DNA of 64,000 nucleotides from Flavobacterium jumunjinense (GTDB taxonomy: Bacteria; Bacteroidota; Bacteroidia; Flavobacteriales; Flavobacteriaceae), in assembly GCF_021650975.2 (NCBI RefSeq), contig NZ_CP091285.1, forward strand, positions 4,278,001 to 4,342,000. Direction: 5' to 3'. The position numbers and the translations under genes were made by a program. The notes under the pieces are model-generated. The model was given only the letters and a program-made list of their open reading frames with translations, was not told where the DNA came from and did no database searches. How positions within the stretch are numbered: the first letter of the stretch is position 1; every line of letters starts with the position of its first letter. This document shows positions 42,442 to 52,084 of the stretch, piece after piece.

Positions 42442-44028
42442 CTAATTTATTAATGGCATTTTCAAAATAAATGCACTTCCTTTTCCTTTTTCACTTTCTA
42501 CAAAAATTTGACCATTGTGATCTTCTACAATTTGCTTCACATAGGCTAATCCTAGTCCATGTCCCTTCACATTGTGTAAGTCTCCTGTGTGTTCTCTGTA
42601 AAACTTTTCAAACACTTTTTTCTGAGCAATTTTACTCATTCCTAATCCTTGGTCTTGGATTTTTATAACAATAAAATCTTTTATATTTTCAGTATAAACA
42701 TCTATAATTGGTGTTCCTTCTGAATATTTTACTGCGTTATCTAAAATATTCACTAATACATTCGTAAAGTGAACATCGTTTAACAATATTGTTGTTCGAG
42801 TTGCATTAAAATGAGTTCTAATTTTTCCTTCTCTGTCTTCGATAATTAAGCTAATATGCTCAATTGCATCTTCTACAATATCCAATACATCTACTGGCTC
42901 TTTAGAAATATCCAATTCATTTTTTTCAAGTTTAGAAATACGTAAAACGTTTTCAACTTGAGCATGCATTCTCTTATTTTCATCCTTAATCATCTGAAGA
43001 TAACGTTGTACTTTCTCCTTGTCGTCAATGATTTTAGGATTTTTTATAGCATCTAGCGCTAAGTTTATTGTTGCAATGGGTGTTTTAAACTCATGCGTCA
43101 TATTATTTATAAAATCGGTCTTAATTTCAGAAATCTGTTTTTGTTTAATTAACTGATTTAAAGCACTTGAGTAAGTTAAAACAATTATTAACGTAAACAA
43201 TAAAGAAATCATAGTTATTCCTAAAATAGATGAAAAAAAGAATTTACTTTTTTGTGGAAATGTTACCAATAATTGATATTGACTCATTCCTTCGTTATCT
43301 TTAAAAACAGGAATTCCATAGGTCGATTTTTTATCATACACAAATCTATCAGAACGTATTTTTGTTGCTAAACCATTACTATAAATACAAAATTCGAATG
43401 GCGTTTTTATTTGATACTCTTTTAATTCTTTACTTAAAATCTTCTCTAACTCATCTTTAGTAATTCTATCCTGTATTGCTCGAAGCGCAACTATATCTTT
43501 AAAAAAAACTTGAAAATTAACTTTATCTAATGCAGAAATACTTCCTGTCTTTTCTATAGTAACATCAGGTCTTCTATTTAATTCAACAGACGATTTATCT
43601 ACTAAACTTCCTGCATATATCTCTGTTCTTCTATTTGTAACAAGATTACCAACATTTATAGAATCTGCATTTTTATCAAAAAAAGATCCATTAATACCAA
43701 AGTTTTCAGCAACTAAAGAACTTGTATAAATAATCGTTTCATTCGTTTTTTTATTGCGCTCTAAAAAATAAAATTCCTTTAAAGTATTCTTCTCTGGCTC
43801 TTTACCTATACTGTCCTTAATTTTTTGGTATTGTCTATAAAAAGCGACTAATTCTTTATTGTTTATATTTTCTGCTACATTTCCAATAATTTGTTGAACG
43901 TGAAGCTTAAATTCTTCCTCACTTTTCTTTAACGAGGTATTTATCCAATATAATTGAACAATAATTATCCCGACAAGAGATAAACTCATTAAGAAAACCA
44001 ACAGGCGAAATCTAGTTTTATTCATCAA
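42442..44028 (-). CDS. Sensor histidine kinase
   Basis: A 528-residue membrane kinase. Two helices (about 7-28 and 263-285) flank a periplasmic sensor of ~230 residues. The HisKA domain holds phospho-His312 (TDFINNMTHEFKTPIATIN), and the ATPase has the N box VNILDNAVKYS, G1 KIQDQGLGMS and G2 VKGHGLGLAYVKQ. There is no PAS or HAMP domain. It phosphorylates the downstream response regulator. A TAATTTTG -7-like box is present on the - strand just before the start codon (44038-44031). Confidence 0.95.
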   Translation of the reverse strand: MMNKTRFRLLVFLMSLSLVGIIIVQLYWINTSLKKSEEEFKLHVQQIIGNVAENINNKELVAFYRQYQKIKDSIGKEPEKNTLKEFYFLERNKKTNETIIYTSSLVAENFGINGSFFDKNADSINVGNLVTNRRTEIYAGSLVDKSSVELNRRPDVTIEKTGSISALDKVNFQVFFKDIVALRAIQDRITKDELEKILSKELKEYQIKTPFEFCIYSNGLATKIRSDRFVYDKKSTYGIPVFKDNEGMSQYQLLVTFPQKSKFFFSSILGITMISLLFTLIIVLTYSSALNQLIKQKQISEIKTDFINNMTHEFKTPIATINLALDAIKNPKIIDDKEKVQRYLQMIKDENKRMHAQVENVLRISKLEKNELDISKEPVDVLDIVEDAIEHISLIIEDREGKIRTHFNATRTTILLNDVHFTNVLVNILDNAVKYSEGTPIIDVYTENIKDFIVIKIQDQGLGMSKIAQKKVFEKFYREHTGDLHNVKGHGLGLAYVKQIVEDHNGQIFVESEKGKGSAFILKMPLIN

Positions 44029-44096
44029 GACAAAATTAGTATTTTAACATTTACTCTATTAAAACATTAACCAAAGATTAACATTAACAGAATTTT

Positions 44097-44684
44097 TTAC
44101 GATATTTTTAATATTTTAAGAATTTCATTAATCTTAACAAATGTGTCGTTTAATTCGATATTCGTTACAATAAAATCGCTTTTTTTTGCTTTTTTTTCAT
44201 CTGAAAGCTGATTTTCCATTCTTTTTATTATTTCTTCTCTATTGCTCCCATCTCTACTTATTACTCTACTTATTTTAACATCTAGCGGTGCAGTAACTAA
44301 TATTACTTTATCACAGTCCTTATCTCCGCCTGTTTCAAACAGTATAGCCACTTCTTTTACTATAAAAGGATGATGATTATTTTTCTTTAACCAATCTTTA
44401 AAATGTGCTTTAACCTTTGGATGAATTAATTCATTTAAAGATTTCAATTTTTCTGGATTTTTAAAAACGATTGAAGCAATCTTCTTTCGATCTAACTTTT
44501 TATTCTCATCAATAACATCTTCTTCAAATAGTAATTGCACTTCTGCTATTACTTCTTCTTCATCCATTATGTTTCTAGCTTCATCATCTGCTATATAAAC
44601 AGGAACACCTTGCGCAGCAATATATTTTGCAACAGTGCTTTTACCGCTACCAATTCCTCCTGTTAAACCTATTATTTTTGTCAT
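44097..44684 (-). CDS. coaE: Dephospho-CoA kinase
   Basis: The 195-residue enzyme catalyses the last step of coenzyme A biosynthesis, phosphorylating the ribose 3'-hydroxyl. It has the P-loop GLTGGIGSGKSTVAKYIA, the substrate-site VYIADDEARNIM, HPKVKAHFKDWL, VAILFETGGDKDCDKVILVT and the lid RVISRDGSNREEI. The stop of the glycosyltransferase gene is one base before its ATG, so the two are co-transcribed. Confidence 0.95.
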   Translation of the reverse strand: MTKIIGLTGGIGSGKSTVAKYIAAQGVPVYIADDEARNIMDEEEVIAEVQLLFEEDVIDENKKLDRKKIASIVFKNPEKLKSLNELIHPKVKAHFKDWLKKNNHHPFIVKEVAILFETGGDKDCDKVILVTAPLDVKISRVISRDGSNREEIIKRMENQLSDEKKAKKSDFIVTNIELNDTFVKINEILKILKIS

Positions 44685-44685
44685 T

Positions 44686-45684
44686 TTATTTTTTAAAAAA
44701 CAATTCTGGATGAGCCTTTTCTGGTTCTTTCTTAAAGATAAATAAATTTATGTAAGATTGCAAGTATCCTTTACCATATCCATAAAACTGAATCATTGTT
44801 GCTATGACAGCGTATGACGCAATTTTTACACTTTTACTTTGTAATAATGAACCTACAAAAACCATTCCAAAATAGACCGAAAAGCAGAATAAAAAGTAAT
44901 AAAATCCAAAAAAACTTAATAAAACACTAAAAATCAACGTTAATAAGAACAAACTTGGAAACCAAAAAGTTAATTTTGAATATTCAGGATACCAAAAATT
45001 AAGTATTGGTCTTGCCTTTCCGAATTTATTTACTTGCTTATAAAACTTATCCCAATCAATTCTTCTTTTATGAAAAACATACGCTTGAGGAATTAAATTC
45101 GTTTTAAAATTCATCTTCCATAATCGGATTGATAAATCGGGATCTTCCCCTGGGTGAATATTTCCAAAGCCTCTTGAAGCTTCAAAAGCCTCTTTAGAAA
45201 GTCCCATATTAAAACTTCTAGGTTGAAATTTATCTAATTTTTCACTTCCTCCCCTAATTCCACCCGTTGTTATGAATGACGTCATTGTGAAATTTATAGC
45301 CTTTTGTATATCTGAAAAAGAATCCAAAGCTTTATCAGGTCCACCAAAACAGTCAACAAAATCACTAGTCAAAGAATTTGAAACAACCTTTAGGTATTGA
45401 TTAGGTAAAATACAATCGGAATCTAATATTAAGAAATAGTTTCCTTTCGCTTTTTTCATTCCAAAATTTCGAGAATCTCCTGGTCCAGAATTAGGTTTAA
45501 AAAAATAGGAAATATCCAATTTATTAGTATACTTTTCAATTATATGTTTACATGTAATTGAAGAACCATCTTCAACTACAACAACTTCAAAAGCGTCTTG
45601 ATACTCTAACAACACAAGGCTTTCCAGTAATTCATCTATTTCATCAGGACGATTATAAACAGGTATAATAAAAGAGAAATACAT
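44686..45684 (-). CDS. Family 2 glycosyltransferase with C-terminal membrane helices
   Basis: The 332-residue protein has a GT-A domain (about 1-220): FIIPVYNRPDEIDELLESL, EVVVVEDGSS, the metal-binding LILDSDCILP, and the ED motif in HPGEDPDLSIRLWKM. Two or three membrane helices follow (LTFWFPSLFLLTLIFSVLL, SFFGFYYFLFCFSVYFGMVF). Such enzymes add sugars to lipid-linked or surface glycans at the inner membrane. Acceptor unknown. It precedes coaE by one base. A TATCTTTG -7 box is upstream on the - strand (45711-45704). Confidence 0.9.
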   Translation of the reverse strand: MYFSFIIPVYNRPDEIDELLESLVLLEYQDAFEVVVVEDGSSITCKHIIEKYTNKLDISYFFKPNSGPGDSRNFGMKKAKGNYFLILDSDCILPNQYLKVVSNSLTSDFVDCFGGPDKALDSFSDIQKAINFTMTSFITTGGIRGGSEKLDKFQPRSFNMGLSKEAFEASRGFGNIHPGEDPDLSIRLWKMNFKTNLIPQAYVFHKRRIDWDKFYKQVNKFGKARPILNFWYPEYSKLTFWFPSLFLLTLIFSVLLSFFGFYYFLFCFSVYFGMVFVGSLLQSKSVKIASYAVIATMIQFYGYGKGYLQSYINLFIFKKEPEKAHPELFFKK

Positions 45685-45804
45685 CTTTATCTATTTTTTT
45701 TAACAAAGATACTCTTTATAAAAATGTAGTGGTATAAAAAATCGATTCAAGTTTAATTTTAAACTTAAATTTAAGTTTAAATAAATTAGCCATACTATTT
45801 AAAT

Positions 45805-45837
45805 AAAAAACTGATTTGAGTGTCAAATCAGTTTTTT
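45805..45837. terminator. Terminator of glmM
   Basis: AAAAAACTGATTTGA and TCAAATCAGTTTTTT: a perfect 15-bp stem with a three-base loop, 8 bp past the glmM stop (- strand). Confidence 0.92.
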
Positions 45838-45844
45838 ATTTCCT

Positions 45845-47233
45845 TTATATACCTGCTATTGTTTTTATTTCACTTACGAATCGTTCTGCCAAAATATCTG
45901 CTTCCTTTTGAGTAGGAGCTTCGGTGTAAATACGAATAATCGGTTCTGTATTGGATTTTCGTAAATGCACCCATTCTGTTGGAAAATCAATTTTAACACC
46001 ATCAATAGTTAAAATATCTTCATTCTTATATTTCTCAGTCATTGTTTTCAAAATTGCATCAACATCAATTTGCGGTGTCAATTCAATTTTATTTTTACTC
46101 ATATAATACTGAGGATAGCTTGCTCTTAATGCTGCAACCGTAACATCTAAACTCGCTAAATGAGTTAGGAATAAAGCAACACCTACCAAACTATCTCTTC
46201 CATAATGGCTTTCTGGATAAATTATTCCTCCATTTCCTTCACCACCAATAATTGCATTCGATTCTTTCATTAAAGTAACAACATTCACTTCCCCAACAGC
46301 ACTTGCTTGGTATTTACCACCATGTTTTTCTGTTATATCGCGCAATGCACGAGAAGACGACATATTAGACACTGTATTCCCTTTTGTTTTACCTAGAACG
46401 TAATCTGCACAAGCAACTAAAGTATACTCTTCTCCAAACATTTCTCCATCATTAGAAATAAAAGCTAATCTATCTACATCTGGATCAACTACAATACCAA
46501 AATCAGCTTTTTCTTCAACTACTAATTTACAAATATCTCCCAAATGCTCTTTTAAAGGTTCTGGGTTATGAGGAAATTGTCCATTTGGCTCACAGTATAA
46601 CTCTACTACTTCTACTCCCATTTGTTTTAACAGCTTAGGAATAATAATTCCTCCTGAAGAATTTACGCCATCCACAACAACTTTGAATTTTCTTTTAGCA
46701 ACAGCTTCTGCATCTACCAAAGGTAAATTCAAAACCTCATCAATATGAATATCCATATAAGCATCATTTTCTGTTACTTCTCCAAGTGAATCAACATCAG
46801 AAAAAAGAAATGCTTCTGCTTCTGCAATTTCTAAAATTTTTGCTCCATCATCTCCATTTAAAAACTCACCCTTTGCATTTAACAATTTTAAAGCGTTCCA
46901 TTGTTTTGGATTATGTGATGCTGTCAAAATAATTCCACCATCTGCATTTTCAAGTGGCACAGCAATTTCTACAGTAGGAGTAGTAGACAATCCTAAATCG
47001 ATAACATTAATACCCAAACCAACTAATGTATTTTGTACTAAATTATGAATCATTGGTCCAGAAATACGTGCATCTCTACCAATAACTACTGTTAATTTTT
47101 CTTTATTTGAGTTTTGTTTCAAGAATGTTCCATAGGCCGATGCAAATTTTACAGCATCTACAGGAGTTAGATTATCTCCAACATTTCCACCTATTGTTCC
47201 ACGAATTCCTGATATTGATTTTATTAATGTCAT
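45845..47233 (-). CDS. glmM: Phosphoglucosamine mutase
   Basis: The 462-residue enzyme interconverts glucosamine-6-P and glucosamine-1-P for UDP-GlcNAc and cell-wall synthesis. It shows the N-terminal SISGIRGTIGG, the phosphoserine loop GGIILTASHNPKQWNALK with Ser106, the metal-binding DPDVDRLAF, the sugar loop GGEGNGGIIYPESHYGRDSL and the phosphate-binding RKSNTEPIIRIY. Some relatives are phosphomannomutases, but these motifs are the usual Bacteroidota glmM type. It has its own -7 box (47301-47294) and terminator. Confidence 0.92.
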   Translation of the reverse strand: MTLIKSISGIRGTIGGNVGDNLTPVDAVKFASAYGTFLKQNSNKEKLTVVIGRDARISGPMIHNLVQNTLVGLGINVIDLGLSTTPTVEIAVPLENADGGIILTASHNPKQWNALKLLNAKGEFLNGDDGAKILEIAEAEAFLFSDVDSLGEVTENDAYMDIHIDEVLNLPLVDAEAVAKRKFKVVVDGVNSSGGIIIPKLLKQMGVEVVELYCEPNGQFPHNPEPLKEHLGDICKLVVEEKADFGIVVDPDVDRLAFISNDGEMFGEEYTLVACADYVLGKTKGNTVSNMSSSRALRDITEKHGGKYQASAVGEVNVVTLMKESNAIIGGEGNGGIIYPESHYGRDSLVGVALFLTHLASLDVTVAALRASYPQYYMSKNKIELTPQIDVDAILKTMTEKYKNEDILTIDGVKIDFPTEWVHLRKSNTEPIIRIYTEAPTQKEADILAERFVSEIKTIAGI

Positions 47234-47293
47234 TCTTTTTCTACTTTTAGTTTTCAGACAACTCTTTCAAAAGTCATCGCTCTATTAAAAAAA

Positions 47294-47301
47294 CAAAGAT
47301 A
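47294..47301 (-). promoter_or_regulatory. -7 box of glmM
   Basis: TATCTTTG on the - strand, a perfect TAnnTTTG, about 60 bases before the glmM start. I see no clear -33 box. Confidence 0.5.
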
Positions 47302-47384
47302 ACAAGTTGCAGCAGAAAAAAAAACTTGTTTAATTTTACTATATTTACAAATCAAGATATTCACCAATTACCCCAAAACAAACA

Positions 47385-47969
47385 ATGAACTTCCTAGCAC
47401 ACATATACCTTTCTGATGAAAATGACATGATAAAAATTGGCAACTTTATGGCCGATGGAATTCGAGGCAATGATTATATGAATTATCCAGAAGAAATTAA
47501 AAAAGGAATTCTACTTCATAGAGAAATAGATACTTTTACTGATGCACATCCAATATTTAGACAAAGTAAACATCGGCTTCACGAACGATATGGACATTAT
47601 TCAGGTGTAATTATTGATATTTTTTACGATCATTTTTTAGCCAAAAACTGGGAAACTTATTCTAAAGTTCCATTAGCAGAATATGTCGCTAATTTCTACA
47701 CCTTATTAGATAACAATTTCAACATTCTTACCACAAGAACCAAAAAATTACTACCTAGTATGGTCAATCAAAATTGGCTATTAAGTTATGCTACAATAGA
47801 AGGCATCGGTACAATTTTATATCAAATGGATTACAGAACAAAGTTCAAATCTAAAATGCAATATTCTGTAGAAGAATTACAAATTTTCTATCAAGAATTT
47901 GAAGAAGAATTCACACTCTATTTTGAAGAAGTTAGAAAAATGAGTTCAGAAAAACTAATGAATGATTAG
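47385..47969 (+). CDS. Acyl carrier protein phosphodiesterase (AcpH-like)
   Basis: The 194-residue HD-related hydrolase starts MNFLAHIYLSDENDMIKIGN, with FMADGIRG, LLHREIDTFTDAHP and GHYSGVIIDIFYDHFLAKNW, the metal-ligand His/Asp set of AcpH. It removes the 4'-phosphopantetheine arm from holo-ACP, or hydrolyses related phosphodiesters. It is divergent from glmM and 48 bp upstream of the CLC gene. Confidence 0.9.
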   Translation: MNFLAHIYLSDENDMIKIGNFMADGIRGNDYMNYPEEIKKGILLHREIDTFTDAHPIFRQSKHRLHERYGHYSGVIIDIFYDHFLAKNWETYSKVPLAEYVANFYTLLDNNFNILTTRTKKLLPSMVNQNWLLSYATIEGIGTILYQMDYRTKFKSKMQYSVEELQIFYQEFEEEFTLYFEEVRKMSSEKLMND

Positions 47970-48017
47970 TGTATTTTTTAATTAAAACCTAACTTCGCAG
48001 AAATTACAAATTTTCTA

Positions 48018-49838
48018 ATGTCTACGAAGAAAAACAATCCAATTATCCGATTTTTAGCTAAAAGCATTAAACGTTTAGAACGATTTGTTTTTATTTTAAA
48101 ATCACTCGTCACTCCTAGACAGTTCATCTACTTTTCTTGTGTTCTAGTAGGAGTTTCCTCTGCTTTAGCAGTAATAGTTTTAAAAACATTTGCACATTGG
48201 GTTTATAACTTATCTCAATATTCAGATCGTATTTTCCATTTACCTTATAGCAATAGTGTTTTACCTGTTATCGGAATTCTTTTAACGGTTCTTGTTGTTA
48301 AAAAAATATTAGACGGATCCATTCAAAAAGGAACATCTCACATTATGTATGCTGTAGCTAGAAAAGGAGGTTTTATGCCTTTCAAGCAAATGTATTCTCA
48401 AATTATAACGAGTTCATTCACTGTTGGACTTGGAGGTAGCGCTGGACTTGAATCACCAATTACCATTACTGGAGCTGCATTTGGGAGTAATTATGCTCAA
48501 AACTACAGACTTTCTCAAAAAGACAGAACATTATTATTAGCATGTGGTGTTGCTTCTGGTATTGCGGCAGCTTTTAACGCACCAATTGCTGGTGTACTTT
48601 TTGCAATTGAAGTTGTTCTAGCCGAAATTAGCATTACTGCATTTATACCTATTATGATTAGTGCTGCAACGGGTGCTTTAGTTTCTACCATCATTCTAAA
48701 TGAAGATATATTATTGAGCTTCAAACAAGGAGATGCATTAGATTATCATAACATACCTCACTATGTTTTCTTAGGATTATTAGCAGGCTTTGTTTCCATC
48801 AATTACGCACGTACTTTTAGAAAAATTGAGACCTATTTTTCCAATTCTAAACTAGGTAATTATAAAAAAGCACTTTATGGAGCTTCAATATTAGCTGTTT
48901 TAATTTTCTTTTTCCCTTCTCTATTTGGTGAAGGATACGAAAGCATAAAAACAATAGCCAATGCACATCCTGAAAAACTACTTGAAAATACATTATTAGA
49001 CGGCTACAAATCGAACAGCTGGGTATTACTTGGTTTTGTAGGTGTTACCATGATGGTAAAAGTATATGCTACTGGATTAACACTTGGCTCAGGTGGTAAT
49101 GGTGGTAATTTTGCTCCATCCTTATTTGTAGGCTCCTATTTAGGCTTTTTTGTAGCAAAGCTTTCTAATTTAATTGGCATTACCAAACCTTTATCGGTTA
49201 GTAATTTTACATTAGTAGGAATGGCTGGTGTATTGAGTGGTCTTTTTCACGCTCCATTGACTGCTATTTTCTTAATTGCCGAAATTACTGGTGGCTACAA
49301 TTTAATGGTTCCTTTAATGATTGTCTCTTCCGTTAGTTTTGCTATCTCAAAACGTTTTGAACCTTATTCTTTCGATATAAAGCATTTAGCAGACAAAGGA
49401 GAAGTCTTTACTGCCAATAAAGACAAGAACATATTAACTTGCTTGCATTTATCTAACTTCGTTTTAACAGATTACAAAATAATTAAAGAGTCCAATTCTT
49501 TAGAAGATTTAATTGAAATTATTAAACATTCAGATGATATTATATATCCTGTATTTAACGAAGAAAAAGAATTTTTAGGTTTGATTTATTTGGATGATAT
49601 ACGGTCTATAATTTTTTCATCTTTCAAAATAAAACATACTTCAACACATGAAGTTACTAAAGCTCCTAAGGAAATCGTTTCAAATACTGACACGATTGAA
49701 ATAGTTATGGATAAATTTGAAAAAACAAACACTTATATTTTACCTGTTTTCAAAAATGATATTTTCATTGGTTTCATTAATCGAAATATGATATTAGAAA
49801 AATATAGAAATCAGTTAAGAGATATGATTATTGAGTAA
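48018..49838 (+). CDS. CLC-family chloride channel/transporter with CBS domains
   Basis: The 606-residue protein has about ten to twelve membrane segments (residues ~35-450) and a C-terminal pair of CBS domains (about 470-600; DIIYPVFNEEKEFLGLIYLD, TYILPVFKNDIFIGFINRN). CLC signatures are GLGGSAGLESPITITGA, where the gating Glu is kept but the usual GxEGP reads GLESP, and GSGGNGGNFAPSLFVGSYLG. GVLSGLFHAPLTAIFLIAEI completes the core. It moves chloride, possibly in exchange for protons; CBS domains usually sense adenine nucleotides. Confidence 0.93.
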   Translation: MSTKKNNPIIRFLAKSIKRLERFVFILKSLVTPRQFIYFSCVLVGVSSALAVIVLKTFAHWVYNLSQYSDRIFHLPYSNSVLPVIGILLTVLVVKKILDGSIQKGTSHIMYAVARKGGFMPFKQMYSQIITSSFTVGLGGSAGLESPITITGAAFGSNYAQNYRLSQKDRTLLLACGVASGIAAAFNAPIAGVLFAIEVVLAEISITAFIPIMISAATGALVSTIILNEDILLSFKQGDALDYHNIPHYVFLGLLAGFVSINYARTFRKIETYFSNSKLGNYKKALYGASILAVLIFFFPSLFGEGYESIKTIANAHPEKLLENTLLDGYKSNSWVLLGFVGVTMMVKVYATGLTLGSGGNGGNFAPSLFVGSYLGFFVAKLSNLIGITKPLSVSNFTLVGMAGVLSGLFHAPLTAIFLIAEITGGYNLMVPLMIVSSVSFAISKRFEPYSFDIKHLADKGEVFTANKDKNILTCLHLSNFVLTDYKIIKESNSLEDLIEIIKHSDDIIYPVFNEEKEFLGLIYLDDIRSIIFSSFKIKHTSTHEVTKAPKEIVSNTDTIEIVMDKFEKTNTYILPVFKNDIFIGFINRNMILEKYRNQLRDMIIE

Positions 49839-49883
49839 TTTTTTTTGTATTTTTCATTTTTTAAAAATTAAAACTATTCCCAC

Positions 49884-50864
49884 ATGAAAAAAGTAATTCT
49901 TTTTCTTTTTCTTTCATCCGTTACTACCAATCTTTTTTCTCAAGAAAAAGAAGTTGATTTTAATAAAGAACAATTCTTAAAAGAAATTAGTGAAAACGCT
50001 TGTAAATGCATTGATTCCATTGATACATTTGATAAAACAAAAGAAATAACAGCTGAAAATATTAGCCAATGTATTGACAAACAAGTTGTAGCTTACCAAA
50101 TGGGATTAAAAATCGCAGATTTAAACATAAAAAAAATTGAAGAAGAAGCAAAAACTGCTAATAGTAAAAAAGAGATCAACATCAATATAAACTCAAATCC
50201 CAACTCTAAAGAATATAAAGAGTATTATTATGAATTAGAGCGCTATTTAACCGATAATTGTAACGCATTAAAAACTAAAATAAATAGTAATGATAAAGTA
50301 GGAGCCAAATCTCTTTCAACAAACGATCTTGCATTAGAATATTACAATAAAGGAATAGCAGCCTCAAAAGAAGAAAATTTTGAAGAAGCAATAAGTAATT
50401 ATAAAAAAGCAGTAACAGTAGATCCAGAGTTTGCTTTTGCCTATGATAATATGGGTATTTGTTACAGAAGATTAAACAAATATGAAGAGGCAATAAAAGC
50501 TTATGAGAAATCCCTCAAAATAGATCCTAATGGTTCAATGCCCCTTCAGAATATTGCAGTAGCATATATTTACAAAAAAGAATACAAAAAAGCAGTAAAA
50601 GCTTATGAAAAACTAGGAGAATTACAACCTGACAATCCCGAAGTATTTTTCGGAATCGGATCAGTTTACACACAGTACATAAATGATATTGAAAAAGGCT
50701 TAGACAACATGTGTAAAGCTTATATTATGTATATTGCTATTAAATCTCCCTATAGAACAGATGCAGAAAAGTACATTCAAGTATTATATAGCGAATTTAA
50801 AAAACAAGATAAATTAGAAATGTTTAATGCTATTTTAGAAAAGCATAAAATTAAAACTAACTAA
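49884..50864 (+). CDS. Secreted TPR protein
   Basis: The 326-residue protein has a signal peptide (MKKVILFLFLSSVTTNLFSQ) and a region with spaced Cys (NACKCIDSID, ISQCIDK, DNCNALK; about 38-120). Three or four TPRs follow (AISNYKKAVTVDPEFAFAYD, AIKAYEKSLKIDPNGSMPLQ, AVKAYEKLGELQPDNPEVFF; about 150-260) and a helical C-terminus. Periplasmic TPR proteins scaffold envelope complexes; the partner is unknown. It is a single + strand gene followed by a shared terminator. Confidence 0.85.
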   Translation: MKKVILFLFLSSVTTNLFSQEKEVDFNKEQFLKEISENACKCIDSIDTFDKTKEITAENISQCIDKQVVAYQMGLKIADLNIKKIEEEAKTANSKKEINININSNPNSKEYKEYYYELERYLTDNCNALKTKINSNDKVGAKSLSTNDLALEYYNKGIAASKEENFEEAISNYKKAVTVDPEFAFAYDNMGICYRRLNKYEEAIKAYEKSLKIDPNGSMPLQNIAVAYIYKKEYKKAVKAYEKLGELQPDNPEVFFGIGSVYTQYINDIEKGLDNMCKAYIMYIAIKSPYRTDAEKYIQVLYSEFKKQDKLEMFNAILEKHKIKTN

Positions 50865-50872
50865 ATCAAACT

Positions 50873-50906
50873 AAAAGACAAGTAGCAATTTTACTACTTG
50901 TCTTTT
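50873..50906. terminator. Bidirectional terminator
   Basis: AAAAGACAAGTAG (50873-50885) and CTACTTGTCTTTT (50894-50906) form a perfect 13-bp stem between convergent genes. Confidence 0.92.
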
Positions 50907-50920
50907 TCACTTATTACTAT

Positions 50921-51442
50921 TTACTTCGTTTTCTCACCAACAAAATAATCGCTTGAGTTTTTAAACAATACATTAAAAGTAGTTAAACTACCATAAATTC
51001 GAGTAATATATTGTTGTATATCTATTTTTTCGCTTTGTTCTAAGTTACTGGAGTTAATTTTTTGTTCCATAACACGAACTCTATCTCTAACCATAACTAT
51101 TTTATTAAAAAAAGTATCAATTGGTACTTCTTTGTTTTGCGTTTGTGTTCCTGGTTCTAAAATCATTTTACCACCTTTCCATTTATCTGCAATAGAAACT
51201 TTCGGACCTATATCACTATATTTTTCTAATACACTTTTAAGCATTTTTTCTACTTCAAAAAAACTGACTGTATCTACCTCGTCTTCCACAGCTTCAATAA
51301 TTTCAACAACTTCATCTAATGCTATTGTCTCTACTCCATTTTCTATAAAGGTTACCCAATAATACTTTGAAGTAACATTTGTAATAACTCCTACTCCATT
51401 TTCTGGATGTTTAATTCTCGAACCTATTCCTAATAATTTCAT
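50921..51442 (-). CDS. Hypothetical protein with an SH3-like N-terminus
   Basis: I take the start at MKLLGIGSRIKHPENGVGVI (51442); the longer frame adds eight residues. The 173-residue product begins with a small barrel-like segment (GVGVITNVTSKYYWVTFIEN) reminiscent of CarD/Tudor-like folds. An acidic stretch (EIIEAVEDEVDTVSFFEVE) and a helical C-terminal half (DTFFNKIVMVRDRVRVMEQK) follow. No family name recognised; soluble, cytoplasmic. It stands alone, divergent from the thioesterase gene 51498-51947. Confidence 0.75.
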   Translation of the reverse strand: MKLLGIGSRIKHPENGVGVITNVTSKYYWVTFIENGVETIALDEVVEIIEAVEDEVDTVSFFEVEKMLKSVLEKYSDIGPKVSIADKWKGGKMILEPGTQTQNKEVPIDTFFNKIVMVRDRVRVMEQKINSSNLEQSEKIDIQQYITRIYGSLTTFNVLFKNSSDYFVGEKTK

Positions 51443-51497
51443 AAGACTGCTAATTTTAAAAACCAAATATATTAAATTTGTAGTATAATTTTATAAA

Positions 51498-51947
51498 ATG
51501 GATACTTTGGATATACAGAATTTTAAATTTTCGATGCCTTTAAACATTCGTTGGAATGACCTTGACCCTTTAAATCATGTTAATAATGTATTTTATTTTG
51601 AGTATTTCCAAATTGGACGTGGTCATTATATGATAGATGCTAGTAAACAATGGGATTGGGCAAAAAACATGTTTGTGATAGCACATATAGAATGTGATTA
51701 CTATAAAGAATTAAAATTAACAACAAAAGAACCGTCTATTAAAATTAGAACAACCTCTTTAGGTTCTAAAAGTTTTGAAATTGAATACCTAATTACCAGC
51801 CTAGACAAAGAAGAAAACGAAACAATTCATGCCAAAGGAAAAAGCGTGCAAGTACTAGTTGACGCTACTATTGGAAAATCGATCGAAATCCCAGATTGGT
51901 TAAGAAATGATATTACTAATTATGAACCGAGCTTAAGTACAATTTAA
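51498..51947 (+). CDS. Acyl-CoA thioesterase (4HBT hot-dog)
   Basis: The 149-residue single hot-dog protein has the catalytic loop LNIRWNDLDPLNHVNNVFYF with Asp and the N-H-V-N-N motif of 4-hydroxybenzoyl-CoA-type thioesterases. IRTTSLGSKSFEIEYLIT and HAKGKSVQVLVD form the central strands. It hydrolyses acyl-CoA thioesters; chain length is not evident. It is a lone gene, 137 bp before the uvrA start. Confidence 0.9.
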   Translation: MDTLDIQNFKFSMPLNIRWNDLDPLNHVNNVFYFEYFQIGRGHYMIDASKQWDWAKNMFVIAHIECDYYKELKLTTKEPSIKIRTTSLGSKSFEIEYLITSLDKEENETIHAKGKSVQVLVDATIGKSIEIPDWLRNDITNYEPSLSTI

Positions 51948-52060
51948 TTATATTCAAAAAACTAATTTTAGTACTCTAATTCAAATAATTATCATTCTAT
52001 TTAATTCTAATATGTTAAATGTAATCTACTAGTTCATTAGCATTTATTCTTGTAAAATTG

Positions 52061-52068
52061 TATCTTTG
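52061..52068 (+). promoter_or_regulatory. -7 box of uvrA
   Basis: TATCTTTG, a perfect TAnnTTTG, predicting transcription from about 52074. The in-frame ATG at 52058 lies upstream of it, so translation must start at 52085. No good -33 box is seen. Confidence 0.6.
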
Positions 52069-52084
52069 CACTTTGCCAAAAATT

